In this document: one piece after another, positions 18,923 to 27,372 of the stretch | Layout: each line of letters opens with the position of its first letter | Position numbering within the stretch: position 1 is the stretch's first letter | From: Zoogloea sp. | Lineage (GTDB): Bacteria; Pseudomonadota; Gammaproteobacteria; Burkholderiales; Rhodocyclaceae | DNA length: 64,000 nucleotides | Assembly: GCA_016703645.1 (NCBI GenBank) | Contig: JADJBR010000007.1 | Span: 1-64,000 of the forward strand | Direction: 5' to 3' | Position numbers and translations under genes: made by a program | The notes under the pieces: model-generated | The model's input: the letters and a program-made list of their open reading frames with translations, nothing else | The model's database searches: none | Told to the model about the DNA's origin: nothing

Positions 18923-20182
18923 TCACAGCAACCGAAACGCCAGCCCCGCCACCACCGTCGGGGCAATGGCTGCGGCGAGCAGCCCCAGCGGATTCACCGC
19001 CTCTTCACTGAAGCTCCCCTTGAGGATGGAGACGCCGGCCGGGTTGGGGGCGTTGGCGATGATGGTGAGGCCGCCGCCGGTGACGGCGCCGGCGACCAGG
19101 GCGTACTTGAAGTCGTCGGAGAGGCCTTCGACCAGGGAGCCCAGGTAGGTCAGGGCGGCGTTGTCGGTGAAGGCGGTGAGGGCGGTGGCGCCGATGAAGA
19201 CGGCGTCGCTGCTCATGCTCATCAGCAGGGGTTGCAGCCACCATTGCTGCTGGCCACCCAGTACCACCAGACCCGCCAGGAAGAAGGCCACCAGCAGGCC
19301 TTCCTTGAGGATCAGGCGGTCCTGGTGGCGGGTGTAGGCGTGGGCGACACCGAGGAAGAACAGGAACAGGCCCATGAAGATCGCCGGGTGGTGGGCAAAC
19401 ACCACCACACCGATCAGGAACACGATGTGTACCAGGGTCAGCACGACGGGGACGCGGGGCGTGGCGCCATCCGTGCCGGTGGGTGCCAGGGCACCCAGTT
19501 CCCGGTGGAACAGCAGGGTTGCCGCCAGGGCGTTGATGCCCACCCCGATGGCGGCCTTCCAGCCGAAGTGGGTGAGCATGAAGCTGGTGTTCCAGTCCCA
19601 CTTGGCGGCCACCATCAGCACCGGGGGCGCGGCGAAGGGGGTGAGGGTGCCGCCGATGGAAATGTTGACGAAGAGCACGCCGAGGGTGGCGTACATCAGC
19701 CGGGTGGAGATGCCGCGGGTGAAGAACTGGTCACGCAGGATCAGGGCGGCGAGGGTCATGGCGGCCGGCTCGGTGATGAAGGAGCCGAGCAGGGGCACGA
19801 AGGACAGCACGGTGAAATAGACGGCGGCGGAACCGGGCAGGGGAATCGCCCGGGCGAGGAGACGTACCGCCGCGGAGGCGGCGTGCAGGATGGGCCGCGT
19901 ACCGGCGATGACCATGATGGCGAAGACGAACATGGGTTCGGTGAAGTTGCGCGACTCGATGTAGTCGATGGCCGGGGTGGAACCCAGCAGGGCGAACATG
20001 GCGATCATCAGCACCATGGCCCAGAAGCCGAACACCACCTCGATCTCGCCCAGCAGGTGCCATAGGCCCGCATGTCGGGGCCCGGCGTGGGCCAGGCGCT
20101 CGAAGAACTTGGTGGCGAAGGTGTGCAGGATGGCGATGGCGAAGAGCGCAGCGCCAATGATCTCGATGGGGGTCGCAGTCAC
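18923..20182 (-). CDS. Putative Na+/H+ antiporter
   Basis: A 419-residue membrane protein with about eleven hydrophobic helices. It is close in pattern to the putative sodium/proton antiporters of family PF07399 within the ion-transporter superfamily. Conserved-looking segments are GSFITEPAAMTLAALILRDQFF and VNISIGGTLTPFAAPPVLMVAAKWDW. A duplicated GGGLTIIANAPNPAG-type loop lies near the C-terminus. It uses a GTG start at 20182 with AGGAG eight bases upstream. The ion specificity is inferred only from the family. Confidence 0.75.
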   Translation of the reverse strand: MTATPIEIIGAALFAIAILHTFATKFFERLAHAGPRHAGLWHLLGEIEVVFGFWAMVLMIAMFALLGSTPAIDYIESRNFTEPMFVFAIMVIAGTRPILHAASAAVRLLARAIPLPGSAAVYFTVLSFVPLLGSFITEPAAMTLAALILRDQFFTRGISTRLMYATLGVLFVNISIGGTLTPFAAPPVLMVAAKWDWNTSFMLTHFGWKAAIGVGINALAATLLFHRELGALAPTGTDGATPRVPVVLTLVHIVFLIGVVVFAHHPAIFMGLFLFFLGVAHAYTRHQDRLILKEGLLVAFFLAGLVVLGGQQQWWLQPLLMSMSSDAVFIGATALTAFTDNAALTYLGSLVEGLSDDFKYALVAGAVTGGGLTIIANAPNPAGVSILKGSFSEEAVNPLGLLAAAIAPTVVAGLAFRLL

Positions 20183-20267
20183 GCGGGGCTCCTGGGTGTT
20201 GGGCGGGGCAGGGAAGTCTGACTCCTGACTCGCCCGGGAAGGGCAAGTTCCAGGCCGGGCGGCTGGA

Positions 20268-20879
20268 TCAGGGCTTCTGCAGCAGGAACTTCTCGACGAA
20301 CTCCCGGCGTTGCTGGCGCTGGGTCTCGGTCCCCTGACCGCGCATCAGGGATTCACTGATCATGTAGCTGTAAAGCACGAAGGCACGCATGCCCGACTCC
20401 TGGAAGTTGTAACCCAGGGCCACGAAGCACTGGGACACATAGGAGAGGCGCTTGGCATCCACTTCGTCCACGACCTGGCGGGCCATGTCGTCACGACGCG
20501 CCCAGGCCCGGATTGCCAGTTCGATGGAGGCCGAGTTGAAGGCGGCCGTGCCGCGGAAGGGAAGGGAGGCGAGCTCCCGCACAAGGGCTTCCGGGTCGGC
20601 ACCACTGCGTTCGAAGCGATTGATGATCTGTTCGGTGGCGGCGTCACGCCAGGATTTGAGCAGTTGCTTCAGCAGGTCATCCCGATCCTGGAAGTGCCAG
20701 TAGAAACTGCCGCGGGTGACCTTCAAGCCCTTGGCCAGCACGTCTACGCGGACGGCGTCGATGCTCTTGTCCACCAGCACTTCAGTGGCGGCTCTGATCC
20801 AGTCGGCCGGCGTGAGCTGAACTTTTCCGGGTGTTGTGGATGGGGTGGCAGGGGGGGTGGAAGCGTCAGTTGCAGACAT
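20268..20879 (-). CDS. TetR-family regulator of the aromatic operon
   Basis: The 203-residue protein has a low-complexity N-terminus (residues 1-20), then a TetR helix-turn-helix (WIRAATEVLVDKSIDAVRVDVLAKGLKVTRGSFYWHFQDRDDLLKQLL) and a helical ligand-binding domain. It is transcribed away from the aromatic operon across a 321-base control region. That region contains two dyads, one at 21000-21017 and one at 21170-21183. It is therefore the likely repressor, with a pathway acid or CoA thioester as the probable inducer (inference). Confidence 0.85.
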   Translation of the reverse strand: MSATDASTPPATPSTTPGKVQLTPADWIRAATEVLVDKSIDAVRVDVLAKGLKVTRGSFYWHFQDRDDLLKQLLKSWRDAATEQIINRFERSGADPEALVRELASLPFRGTAAFNSASIELAIRAWARRDDMARQVVDEVDAKRLSYVSQCFVALGYNFQESGMRAFVLYSYMISESLMRGQGTETQRQQRREFVEKFLLQKP

Positions 20880-20999
20880 GGGGAACAGGGGGGCAGCAGA
20901 TGTTGGATTGTATCAGCTTCCCCGCGTCTTTCCGGCTTTGTCCCAGCCTTTGGCGCCCGTTCCGGAGGGTTCTGTATGGTTGTTTTCTGCGAATTTTCA

Positions 21000-21017
21000 C
21001 CATACGTATCTGTATGG
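21000..21017. promoter_or_regulatory. Probable TetR operator dyad
   Basis: CCATAC-GTATCT-GTATGG is an inverted repeat of six-base arms, itself flanked by TTTTCA and AAAA. A further GTATGG half-site is at 20974-20979. The dyad lies 120 bases from the tetR start codon. Its size and placement fit a TetR dimer site. Confidence 0.45.
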
Positions 21018-21117
21018 AAAACTGAGTTCTAGAGTTTATCTATCGGCCGGTAAATTGAATTTATAGACATAAGCCTATGAAAAGGTTGAATAAAATATAG
21101 ATTTGGGTGCCTTGAAT

Positions 21118-21131
21118 TTGATCTGGATCAA
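21118..21131. promoter_or_regulatory. Perfect FNR/Anr-type box
   Basis: TTGATCTGGATCAA matches the FNR consensus TTGAT-N4-ATCAA in all ten defined positions. The box centre is 76 bases upstream of the first gene. If it acts at -41.5 the transcript would begin near 21166, and a TATCTG hexamer is at the right place for -10 (21154-21159). An oxygen-responsive FNR/Anr protein or a relative is the expected ligand. Confidence 0.6.
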
Positions 21132-21169
21132 AAACGCTTGCCATGCAGGAAAATATCTGTACCATACAC

Positions 21170-21183
21170 ATACACATGTGTAT
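21170..21183. promoter_or_regulatory. Perfect 14-bp palindrome near the ribosome site
   Basis: ATACACATGTGTAT is a perfect palindrome ending nine bases before the GGAGGAG ribosome site of the first gene. A bound repressor here would block transcription start or early elongation. It could be a second TetR operator, although its arms differ from the 21000-21017 dyad. Confidence 0.35.
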
Positions 21184-21200
21184 TCAAACACGGAGGAGAA

Positions 21201-22022
21201 ATGGACAAGCACCCCGGCATTGGCAAGAACCTTCTTGCCGCAGAGCATCAGACCAACTACCTGGAGGAGGGCAGCGGCAAGCCTCTCTTCCTGCTCCATG
21301 GTTCCGGCCCCGGCGTCTCCGCCTGGACCAACTGGGGCAAGGTCATGCCCGAGCTCTCGTCGCACTTCCGGGTCATCGCTCCGGACATCGCGGGCTTTGG
21401 CTTCACCGAATTCAAGGCCGACAGCAAGTACGACATCAAGCTGTGGGTTCGCCATCTCACCGGGATCATGGATGCCCTGGGGATCGACAAGGCCTCCTTC
21501 GTCGGCAACTCCTTTGGTGGTGCGCTTTCCATCGGCCTGGCCCTGTTTGCCCCCCAGCGGGTGGACAAGCTGGTGCTCCTTGGCACCCCGGCCGGTGAGT
21601 TCGTGCAGACCCCGGGCCTGCGTTCGGCCTGGGAGTACGAGCCGTCCATGGAAAACATGGAAAAGACCATGCGTCTCTTCCCGTTCAACCAGGACATCAT
21701 CACCGAGGAGATGATCCGCACCCGCTACGAGGCCAGCGCCCGCCCCGGTGCCCAGGATGCCCTGCGCAAGCTGATCCCCAAGCCCAACAGCGACGGCCCC
21801 ACCCTCGTCAAGGGCTTCCCCGAAGCCTCCGTGGCCAAGATCGAGGCACCCACCCTGGTCCTGCATGGTCGTGAGGATGGCGTGGTCCCGCCCGAGTGCG
21901 GCTTCCTGCTGGCCCGGGCGATTCCCAAGGCCGAGCTGCACCTGTTCGGTCAGTGCGGCCACTGGGTGCAGACCGAGCATCGCACCCGCTTCCTGCAACT
22001 GGTGCGCGACTTCTGCGCCTGA
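21201..22022 (+). CDS. Meta-cleavage product hydrolase (MhpC/BphD-like)
   Basis: A 273-residue alpha/beta hydrolase predicted to cleave the C-C bond of the ring-fission product, releasing a carboxylic acid and a 2-hydroxypentadienoate. The start follows GGAGGAGA. The triad is Ser104 (GNSFGG), Asp226 (HGREDGVVP) and His254 (GQCGHWVQTE). The oxyanion-region motif HGSGPGVSAWTNW is typical of MhpC, BphD and HsaD. It is the first gene of the operon, as expected just ahead of the extradiol dioxygenase genes. Confidence 0.87.
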   Translation: MDKHPGIGKNLLAAEHQTNYLEEGSGKPLFLLHGSGPGVSAWTNWGKVMPELSSHFRVIAPDIAGFGFTEFKADSKYDIKLWVRHLTGIMDALGIDKASFVGNSFGGALSIGLALFAPQRVDKLVLLGTPAGEFVQTPGLRSAWEYEPSMENMEKTMRLFPFNQDIITEEMIRTRYEASARPGAQDALRKLIPKPNSDGPTLVKGFPEASVAKIEAPTLVLHGREDGVVPPECGFLLARAIPKAELHLFGQCGHWVQTEHRTRFLQLVRDFCA

Positions 22023-22035
22023 CCCGGAGCTGCCC

Positions 22036-22332
22036 ATGAGCCGCAATGTGCTGGAAAAGCTGATGCACCAGTTGTGTGTTGATCGCACCGTCAAGCAGCG
22101 CTTCAAGGAAGACCCGGAAGGCCTGCTGGCCCGCTATGCCCTCAGTGACGAGGAGCGGGCCATGGTCACCGGCTTTGATGTGGCTGCGATGCAGAAGCAC
22201 GGGGTCAACGCCATGCTGACCCTCGGCTTCTGGACCGAGAACGCCCCCAATCGTCACCCCGCGGCCTACATGAAGGCCCTGCGCGGTGTTGCCTCCGAAG
22301 GCCAGGCGTTCTCGGCCGGCCTCAAGCAATAA
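22036..22332 (+). CDS. LigA-like small subunit of extradiol dioxygenase
   Basis: The 98-residue, all-helical protein matches the small (alpha) subunit of LigAB-type extradiol dioxygenases. Its C-terminal half (RYALSDEERAMVTGFDVAAMQKHGVNAMLTL) is the LigA pattern. It begins 13 bases after the hydrolase and is followed 17 bases later by the catalytic subunit. The two polypeptides should form one enzyme, with LigA covering the active site. A comparable split exists in LigAB and in CarBaBb of carbazole degraders. Confidence 0.8.
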   Translation: MSRNVLEKLMHQLCVDRTVKQRFKEDPEGLLARYALSDEERAMVTGFDVAAMQKHGVNAMLTLGFWTENAPNRHPAAYMKALRGVASEGQAFSAGLKQ

Positions 22333-22349
22333 GAACTCAGGAGTTTCCC

Positions 22350-23186
22350 GTGGGAAAAATCGTAGGCGGCTTTCTTGTGCCGCATGACCCGGTGATGTTC
22401 GTCGCGCCCGAAGCGCCGGCAGAAGACGTTCGCAAGCGCATGTGGGGCGCGTACGACGCCTGTGCGGAGCGTCTGGCCGGGCTCAATGCCACCAGTGCGG
22501 TGATCATCGGTGCCGACCACTACTTCAACTTTGGCACCGGCTGCCTGCCCCAGTACCTGATCGGTACCGGTGATGTGGATGGCCCCCTGGATGTGCTGCC
22601 CGGCCTCAAGCGCCAGATCATCCCCGCCAGTGAAAAGCTGGCCGGGTTCATTGCCGATCACGGCTACGCCAACGGCTTCGACTGGGCCGTGGCGCGGGCC
22701 TTCACGGTGGATCACGCGGTGGCCATCCCCGATCGCCTGATCATCGATCCGGTGCGGGCCAGGGGCCAGTCCATCGGCACCATTCCGGTGTATATCGCGG
22801 CCGGTGTTGACCCCTTCATCAAGATGAAGCGGGCCATCGAGCTGGGTGGGGCCATCAAGGCGGCGGTGGAGGCCATGCCCGACGACGAGCGCGTCGTGGT
22901 GATCGGCAGCGGCGGTATCAGCCACTGGGTCGGTACCCCGGAAATGGGCAAGGTCAACGAGGCCTTTGACCGGGAAATCATGGATTACGCCTGTACCGGC
23001 AACCTCGCCGGGATTGGCGGCCTGTCCGACGAATACATCCTCGAGAACGGCGGCAACGGTGGCATGGAGATCCGCCAGTGGGCGGTCGCCATGGGGGCCA
23101 TGCCCGGAGCCCGCGGCGAAGTGATCGACTACGCCCCGGTCCCCGAGTGGGTCACCGGTCTGGGCTTCGTGCAACTGTTTGCCTGA
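22350..23186 (+). CDS. LigB-type extradiol ring-cleavage dioxygenase, catalytic subunit
   Basis: A 278-residue class III extradiol dioxygenase that would open a catechol-type ring next to its hydroxyls using Fe(II) and O2. Residues equivalent to those of LigB are present: metal ligands His12, His57 and Glu240, and the catalytic His192 (GSGGISHW). It starts at GTG 22350 behind CAGGAG. The preceding LigA-like gene gives its partner subunit, and the hydrolase gene upstream handles its product. The substrate is probably a 3-substituted catechol, because a hydrolase rather than only a dehydrogenase route is present (inference). Confidence 0.88.
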   Translation: MGKIVGGFLVPHDPVMFVAPEAPAEDVRKRMWGAYDACAERLAGLNATSAVIIGADHYFNFGTGCLPQYLIGTGDVDGPLDVLPGLKRQIIPASEKLAGFIADHGYANGFDWAVARAFTVDHAVAIPDRLIIDPVRARGQSIGTIPVYIAAGVDPFIKMKRAIELGGAIKAAVEAMPDDERVVVIGSGGISHWVGTPEMGKVNEAFDREIMDYACTGNLAGIGGLSDEYILENGGNGGMEIRQWAVAMGAMPGARGEVIDYAPVPEWVTGLGFVQLFA

Positions 23187-23195
23187 GAGTCGCCC

Positions 23196-23540
23196 ATGTC
23201 CCAACCGATTCTGCTGCTCAAACGTGCCGATCTCGAGCCCGGCAAGGTGCGCAAGTGCGAGGTGGGGGGTGTGGCGCTCGCCGTCTACAACCTCAATGGC
23301 ACCTTCTACGCCACCCAGGATGGGTGCACCCACGCCACTGCGTCCCTTTCCGAAGGCGACATTGTGGATGACGACTGCATCGCCTGTCCGGTGCACGACG
23401 GCACCTTCCATATCCCCACCGGCCAGCCCATGAGCTTTCCCTGCGAGCACCCCATCCGGACCTTCAAGGTCATTGATGAAGGTGAGGACGTGCTGGTGGA
23501 TCTGGACCAGGAATCCGACGAAGCGGCCGACGCCGTCTAA
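23196..23540 (+). CDS. Rieske-type ferredoxin of ring-hydroxylating dioxygenase
   Basis: A 114-residue electron carrier with a Rieske [2Fe-2S] site: Cys44-x-His46 (GCTHATASL) and Cys64-x2-His67 (CPVHDG), spaced as in BphF/HcaC-type ferredoxins. It passes electrons from the flavin reductase (encoded at 33305) to the terminal oxygenase encoded directly downstream. The acidic C-terminus (DLDQESDEAADAV) is slightly longer than usual. Confidence 0.9.
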   Translation: MSQPILLLKRADLEPGKVRKCEVGGVALAVYNLNGTFYATQDGCTHATASLSEGDIVDDDCIACPVHDGTFHIPTGQPMSFPCEHPIRTFKVIDEGEDVLVDLDQESDEAADAV

Positions 23541-23563
23541 TCACAAAGAGGAGACACAAGACC

Positions 23564-24937
23564 ATGTGCAATACCCAAGGTGACACGCCGATCCGCCTCA
23601 AGCGCCGGCCGATTGCCCAGTCGATCGAGAACCTCGATCAGCTCATGAACCTGGAAAAGGGCCGCATGTCCCGCGACCTCTTCTGGGACCGGGACATCTA
23701 CGAACAGGAACTGGAGCGGATCTTCGCCCGTTGCTGGCTGTTTGTCGGGCACGAATCCCAGATCCCCAAGGCCGGTGACTACGTGTCCACCTACCTGGGT
23801 GAGGACAATGTGCTGATCGTCCGCCAGAAGGATGGCAGCGTGAAGGGCTTTCTCAACACCTGCCCGCACCGGGGCAACAAGGTGTGCTTTGCCGATCTGG
23901 GCAATGCCCGTCAGTTCGTGTGCAACTACCACGGCTGGGCCTTCGGCATCGATGGCGCCCTGAAGGGCATGCATGCGTCCGAGACCTACGAGGCGGCCGG
24001 CATGGACAAGAGCGAGCACGGCCTGCATCCGGTGGCCCATGTGGATAGCTACCGCGGCCTGATCTTCGCCACCCTCGACCCGGAAGCGCCGAGCCTCGCC
24101 GAATACCTGGGCGACATGCGCTACTACCTGGATGCCATCTTCGACATGGACGAGGGCGGCACGGAGTTCATCGGCGGCTGCGTCAAGTCGGTGATCCAGT
24201 GCAACTGGAAGTACGCCTCCGAGAACTTTGTCGGCGACATCCTGCACGCCGGCTGGACCCACGACTCCGGCGCCAAGGCCATGGTCGGCGGCCCGGTGGC
24301 CGAGGTGCACAAGACGCCCGAACAGTCCTACCACGTGAACTTCAACGGCCATGGCTGGGAGTTCAACCAGGACATCGTCGGCAACTGCGCCACCCTGGGT
24401 GAGAAGGAACTGCTCAAGTACCTGTACGTGCTGCAGCCCAAGGTGGCGGAACGTCTGGGTGAGCTGCGCTCAAGGATGATCGGCGCCATCTCCTCCTGCA
24501 CCCTGTTCCCCAACACCTCCTTCCTGCCGGGCCAGAACACCTTCCGCACCTGGCATCCCCGCGGCCCCGGCCAAATCGAGCTGCACACCTGGACCTTCGT
24601 CAACAAGAAGGCGCCCCAGGAGATCAAGGACAAGTGGCGCAAGGGCACCATGATGACCTTCAGCCCCTCCGGCGTCTTCGAGATGGACGACGGCGAGAAC
24701 TGGGAATACTCCACCCGCAGCAACGCCGGCTTTGTCACCCGCCAGCAGGATCTCTACCTGGGCCTGGGCCACGACACCCGCGTCGAGAACACCGACCTGC
24801 CCGGCAACGTCTTCCAGGGCCAGATCAACGAAGCCAACCAGCGCGCCTTCTACCAGCGCTGGCTCGACCTGATGAAGGCCGATAGCTGGAAGACCGTTCC
24901 TCAACGCGACCTGCCGAAGATGAAGGAGGGTGTATGA
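23564..24937 (+). CDS. Ring-hydroxylating dioxygenase, alpha subunit
   Basis: The 457-residue catalytic subunit of a three-component dioxygenase adds both atoms of O2 to an aromatic ring to give a cis-dihydrodiol. The Rieske site is Cys100/His102 and Cys120/His123 (CPHRGNKV...CNYHGW). The mononuclear iron site has Asp225 bridging and ligands His228 and His233 in NFVGDILHAGWTH, with an acidic third ligand expected further on. Overall it resembles HcaE/BphA-type subunits of 3-phenylpropionate or biphenyl dioxygenases, but the substrate cannot be read from it. It overlaps the beta-subunit gene by four bases. Confidence 0.9.
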   Translation: MCNTQGDTPIRLKRRPIAQSIENLDQLMNLEKGRMSRDLFWDRDIYEQELERIFARCWLFVGHESQIPKAGDYVSTYLGEDNVLIVRQKDGSVKGFLNTCPHRGNKVCFADLGNARQFVCNYHGWAFGIDGALKGMHASETYEAAGMDKSEHGLHPVAHVDSYRGLIFATLDPEAPSLAEYLGDMRYYLDAIFDMDEGGTEFIGGCVKSVIQCNWKYASENFVGDILHAGWTHDSGAKAMVGGPVAEVHKTPEQSYHVNFNGHGWEFNQDIVGNCATLGEKELLKYLYVLQPKVAERLGELRSRMIGAISSCTLFPNTSFLPGQNTFRTWHPRGPGQIELHTWTFVNKKAPQEIKDKWRKGTMMTFSPSGVFEMDDGENWEYSTRSNAGFVTRQQDLYLGLGHDTRVENTDLPGNVFQGQINEANQRAFYQRWLDLMKADSWKTVPQRDLPKMKEGV

Positions 24938-25470
24938 ACGCCAAGACCGCCATGCCCGAGATCGGGGTGGATGCCGAGACCCAGCGCCGGGTTGAACAGT
25001 TTCTGTACCGGGAAGCCCGCCTGCTCGACAACGAGCGCTGGGACGACTGGCTGGCCCTGATGGCCGAGGACATCCACTACTGGATGCCGACCATGGAAAA
25101 CCGGCGCCGTGCCGACAAGAACGGCACTTACGCGGTGGACCGGGGCGCCCTCTACAACGACAACCTGCTCGACCTGACCCGTCGCGTCACCCGCTTCAAG
25201 CAGCCCACCGCCTGGGCGGAAGACCCGGCCACCCGGCATGCCCATGTGGTCGCCGGCATCGAGGTGTACCAGGGTGAGGCCCCCGGCGAGTTCATCGTGC
25301 ACAGCACCTTCGTCAACTACCGCAGCCGTGTCGAAAAGGACAACGACCTGCTGGTGGGGCGTCGCGAGGACGTGCTGCGTGCGGATGGCGAGAGCTTCAG
25401 GCTGGCCCGGCGCAAGATCATCATCACCCAGTCGGTGCTGATGGCCAAGAACCTCAACACCTTCCTCTGA
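24934..25470 (+). CDS. Ring-hydroxylating dioxygenase, beta subunit
   Basis: A 178-residue structural subunit of the alpha3beta3 terminal oxygenase, of usual length. The segments EARLLDNERWDDWLALMAEDIHYWMP and DLTRRVTRFKQPTAWAEDPATRHAHVVAGIEV are typical of the family, with the cystatin-like fold. The start overlaps the alpha stop (ATGA), fitting equal production of both chains. Confidence 0.9.
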   Translation: MNAKTAMPEIGVDAETQRRVEQFLYREARLLDNERWDDWLALMAEDIHYWMPTMENRRRADKNGTYAVDRGALYNDNLLDLTRRVTRFKQPTAWAEDPATRHAHVVAGIEVYQGEAPGEFIVHSTFVNYRSRVEKDNDLLVGRREDVLRADGESFRLARRKIIITQSVLMAKNLNTFL

Positions 25471-25479
25471 GGCACGACC

Positions 25480-26274
25480 ATGGGCTGGCTCAATGGCTAC
25501 GTGGCACTGGTGACGGGAGGCGGCTCGGGGATCGGCCGCGCCGTCGTCAAGCGCTACATCGCTGAAGGATGCACGGGGGTGGGCGTGATGGTGCGTAGCC
25601 AGGAGCAGGCCGAAAGCCTGGTCGCCGAGTTTGGTGACCAGGTGGTCACCAGCCTCGGCGACGTACGCTCCGGCGCCGACAACCAGAAGGCGGTGGATGC
25701 CACCCTGCAGCGCTTCGGCAAGCTCGACACCCTGGTGGGCAATGCCGGTGTGTGGGACTTCTTCACCCGCCTCGAGAAGATGAGCCTCGATGAGCTGGAC
25801 AAGAGCTTTGACGAAATCTTCGGCGTCAATGTGAAGGGCTACGTGCTGGCGGCCCGCGCCGCTGCGGCCGCCCTGCGCGAGAGCAAGGGCAGCATGATCT
25901 TCACCCTGTCCAACTCGGCTTTCTACGCGGGCGGCGGCGGCCCCCTCTATGTGGCCTCCAAGCATGCCGGGCTCGGGCTGATCAAGCAGCTGGCCTACGA
26001 GTTCGCTCCCGATGTGCGGGTCAATGGCGTGGCGCCGGGGGGCACGGTCACGCCCCTGCGCGGCCCCGAAAGCCTGGGCAAGGGCGAGCGCCGCCTGTCG
26101 GAGATCCCCAACTTCCAGGAGAACGTCGCCAACTCGATGCCCCTGAAGATGATCGCCCAGCCCGAGGACCACGCCGGCCACTACGTGCTGCTGGCCTCCC
26201 GGGACAACAGCCGGGCCACCACCGCGACGGTGATTCAGAGCGACGGTGGATGGGAGATACGTCCCATGCGATGA
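25480..26274 (+). CDS. cis-Dihydrodiol dehydrogenase (SDR family)
   Basis: A 264-residue NAD-dependent short-chain dehydrogenase expected to re-aromatise the cis-dihydrodiol to a catechol. The cofactor site is GGGSGIGR (13-20), with NAG at 88-90. The active site has Ser144 or Ser146, Tyr157 and Lys161 (YVASK). The C-terminal VIQSDGGWEIRPMR and the MGWLNGYVALVTGG start are close to the BphB/HcaB group. Its place after the oxygenase subunits supports the role. Confidence 0.87.
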   Translation: MGWLNGYVALVTGGGSGIGRAVVKRYIAEGCTGVGVMVRSQEQAESLVAEFGDQVVTSLGDVRSGADNQKAVDATLQRFGKLDTLVGNAGVWDFFTRLEKMSLDELDKSFDEIFGVNVKGYVLAARAAAAALRESKGSMIFTLSNSAFYAGGGGPLYVASKHAGLGLIKQLAYEFAPDVRVNGVAPGGTVTPLRGPESLGKGERRLSEIPNFQENVANSMPLKMIAQPEDHAGHYVLLASRDNSRATTATVIQSDGGWEIRPMR

Positions 26275-26340
26275 GCCCCCATTGCCCGCGCCAATAACCA
26301 TAAGAAACGACGCACCAAAGAGCACCCAACGGAGGAAGAA

Positions 26341-27345
26341 ATGAGCTTCACGCGTAGCCTGACTGCGCCGCAGCAGGACTTTGTCGACATCATCGGCCGC
26401 AGCACCCTGCCGCTGATGGCCGCACCGATGTTCCTGGTCTCGGGGCCCGAGCTGGTGATTGCCTGCGCCAGGGCCGGCATCATCGGCTCCTACCCCGCCG
26501 CCAACGCCCGCAACGTGGATACCCTCCGGGAGTGGATGGCCCACACCCGTGACGCCATCCAGGCCGACCGCCCCGGCGCGCCGTGGTCCCTCAACATGAT
26601 CGTGCACAGCAGCTACGACCGCTTCGACGCGGAACTGGCCCTGGTGCAGGAGTTCCAGCCCAAGATCGTGTCCACCGCCCTGGGCAGCCCGCGCCGGGTG
26701 CTCGATACCGTGCATGGCTACGGCGGCATTGTGATGGCCGACGTGATCAACCCGGCCCTGGCCCGCAAGGCTGCCGACGCCGGCGCCGACGTGCTGGTGC
26801 TGGTCACCCAGGGGGCAGGGGGCCATACCGGCAATTTCCACCCCTTTGCCCTGCTCGCCGAGGTGCGCAAGTTCTGGTCGGGCCCCCTCGGTCTGGCGGG
26901 TGCCATCACCACCGGCACCGACATCCGCGCGGCGCAATTGCTCGGTGCCGATTTCGTGCTGGCCGGCACGCGCTTCATCGCCACCCCTGAAAGCCTGGCC
27001 GAGCCGGCCTACCGGGATCTCATCGTCAACAGCGGCCTGGAAGACCTGGTCGCCACCAAGGCGGTGTCCGGCGTGCTCGCCAACTGGCTCAAGCCCACCC
27101 TCGACAAGGCCGGTTTCACCCCGGAACAACTGCGCGAAGAGAAGAAGATCGACTTCTCCGGCGACATCGTCGAGGCCCCCAAGGCCTGGAAGACGGTGTG
27201 GTCCGCCGGCCACGGGGTGGGAGGGATCGAGGCGATTGCCAGCACCGAAGACGTCGTCCGGCAGCTGTACCGGGAATACGCCGCCTGTCTCGACGACGAG
27301 CTGGCCGACCTGACCCGGCTGCGCAGCCGTTACCCGGCCCCTTGA
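26341..27345 (+). CDS. Nitronate monooxygenase-like flavoprotein
   Basis: The 334-residue FMN-dependent TIM barrel belongs to the 2-nitropropane dioxygenase/nitronate monooxygenase family. Landmarks are LPLMAAPMFLVSGPELVIACARAGIIGSYPA, VTQGAGGHTG and LAGAITTGTDI. It could detoxify nitronates, oxidise a side chain, or act as a reductase as FabK-type relatives do. No family function explains its place between the dihydrodiol dehydrogenase and the hydratase. The upstream 66-base gap holds a GGAGGAAG ribosome site. Confidence 0.8.
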   Translation: MSFTRSLTAPQQDFVDIIGRSTLPLMAAPMFLVSGPELVIACARAGIIGSYPAANARNVDTLREWMAHTRDAIQADRPGAPWSLNMIVHSSYDRFDAELALVQEFQPKIVSTALGSPRRVLDTVHGYGGIVMADVINPALARKAADAGADVLVLVTQGAGGHTGNFHPFALLAEVRKFWSGPLGLAGAITTGTDIRAAQLLGADFVLAGTRFIATPESLAEPAYRDLIVNSGLEDLVATKAVSGVLANWLKPTLDKAGFTPEQLREEKKIDFSGDIVEAPKAWKTVWSAGHGVGGIEAIASTEDVVRQLYREYAACLDDELADLTRLRSRYPAP

Positions 27346-27372
27346 GGCCAACCCCCTGCGAGAGAGCACATC

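Noticed and set aside
21118-21140. A possible sigma-54 promoter (TGGATC...CTTGC) before the aromatic operon
   Set aside because: The GG and GC are 13 bases apart instead of 10; the FNR box explains the dyad better.
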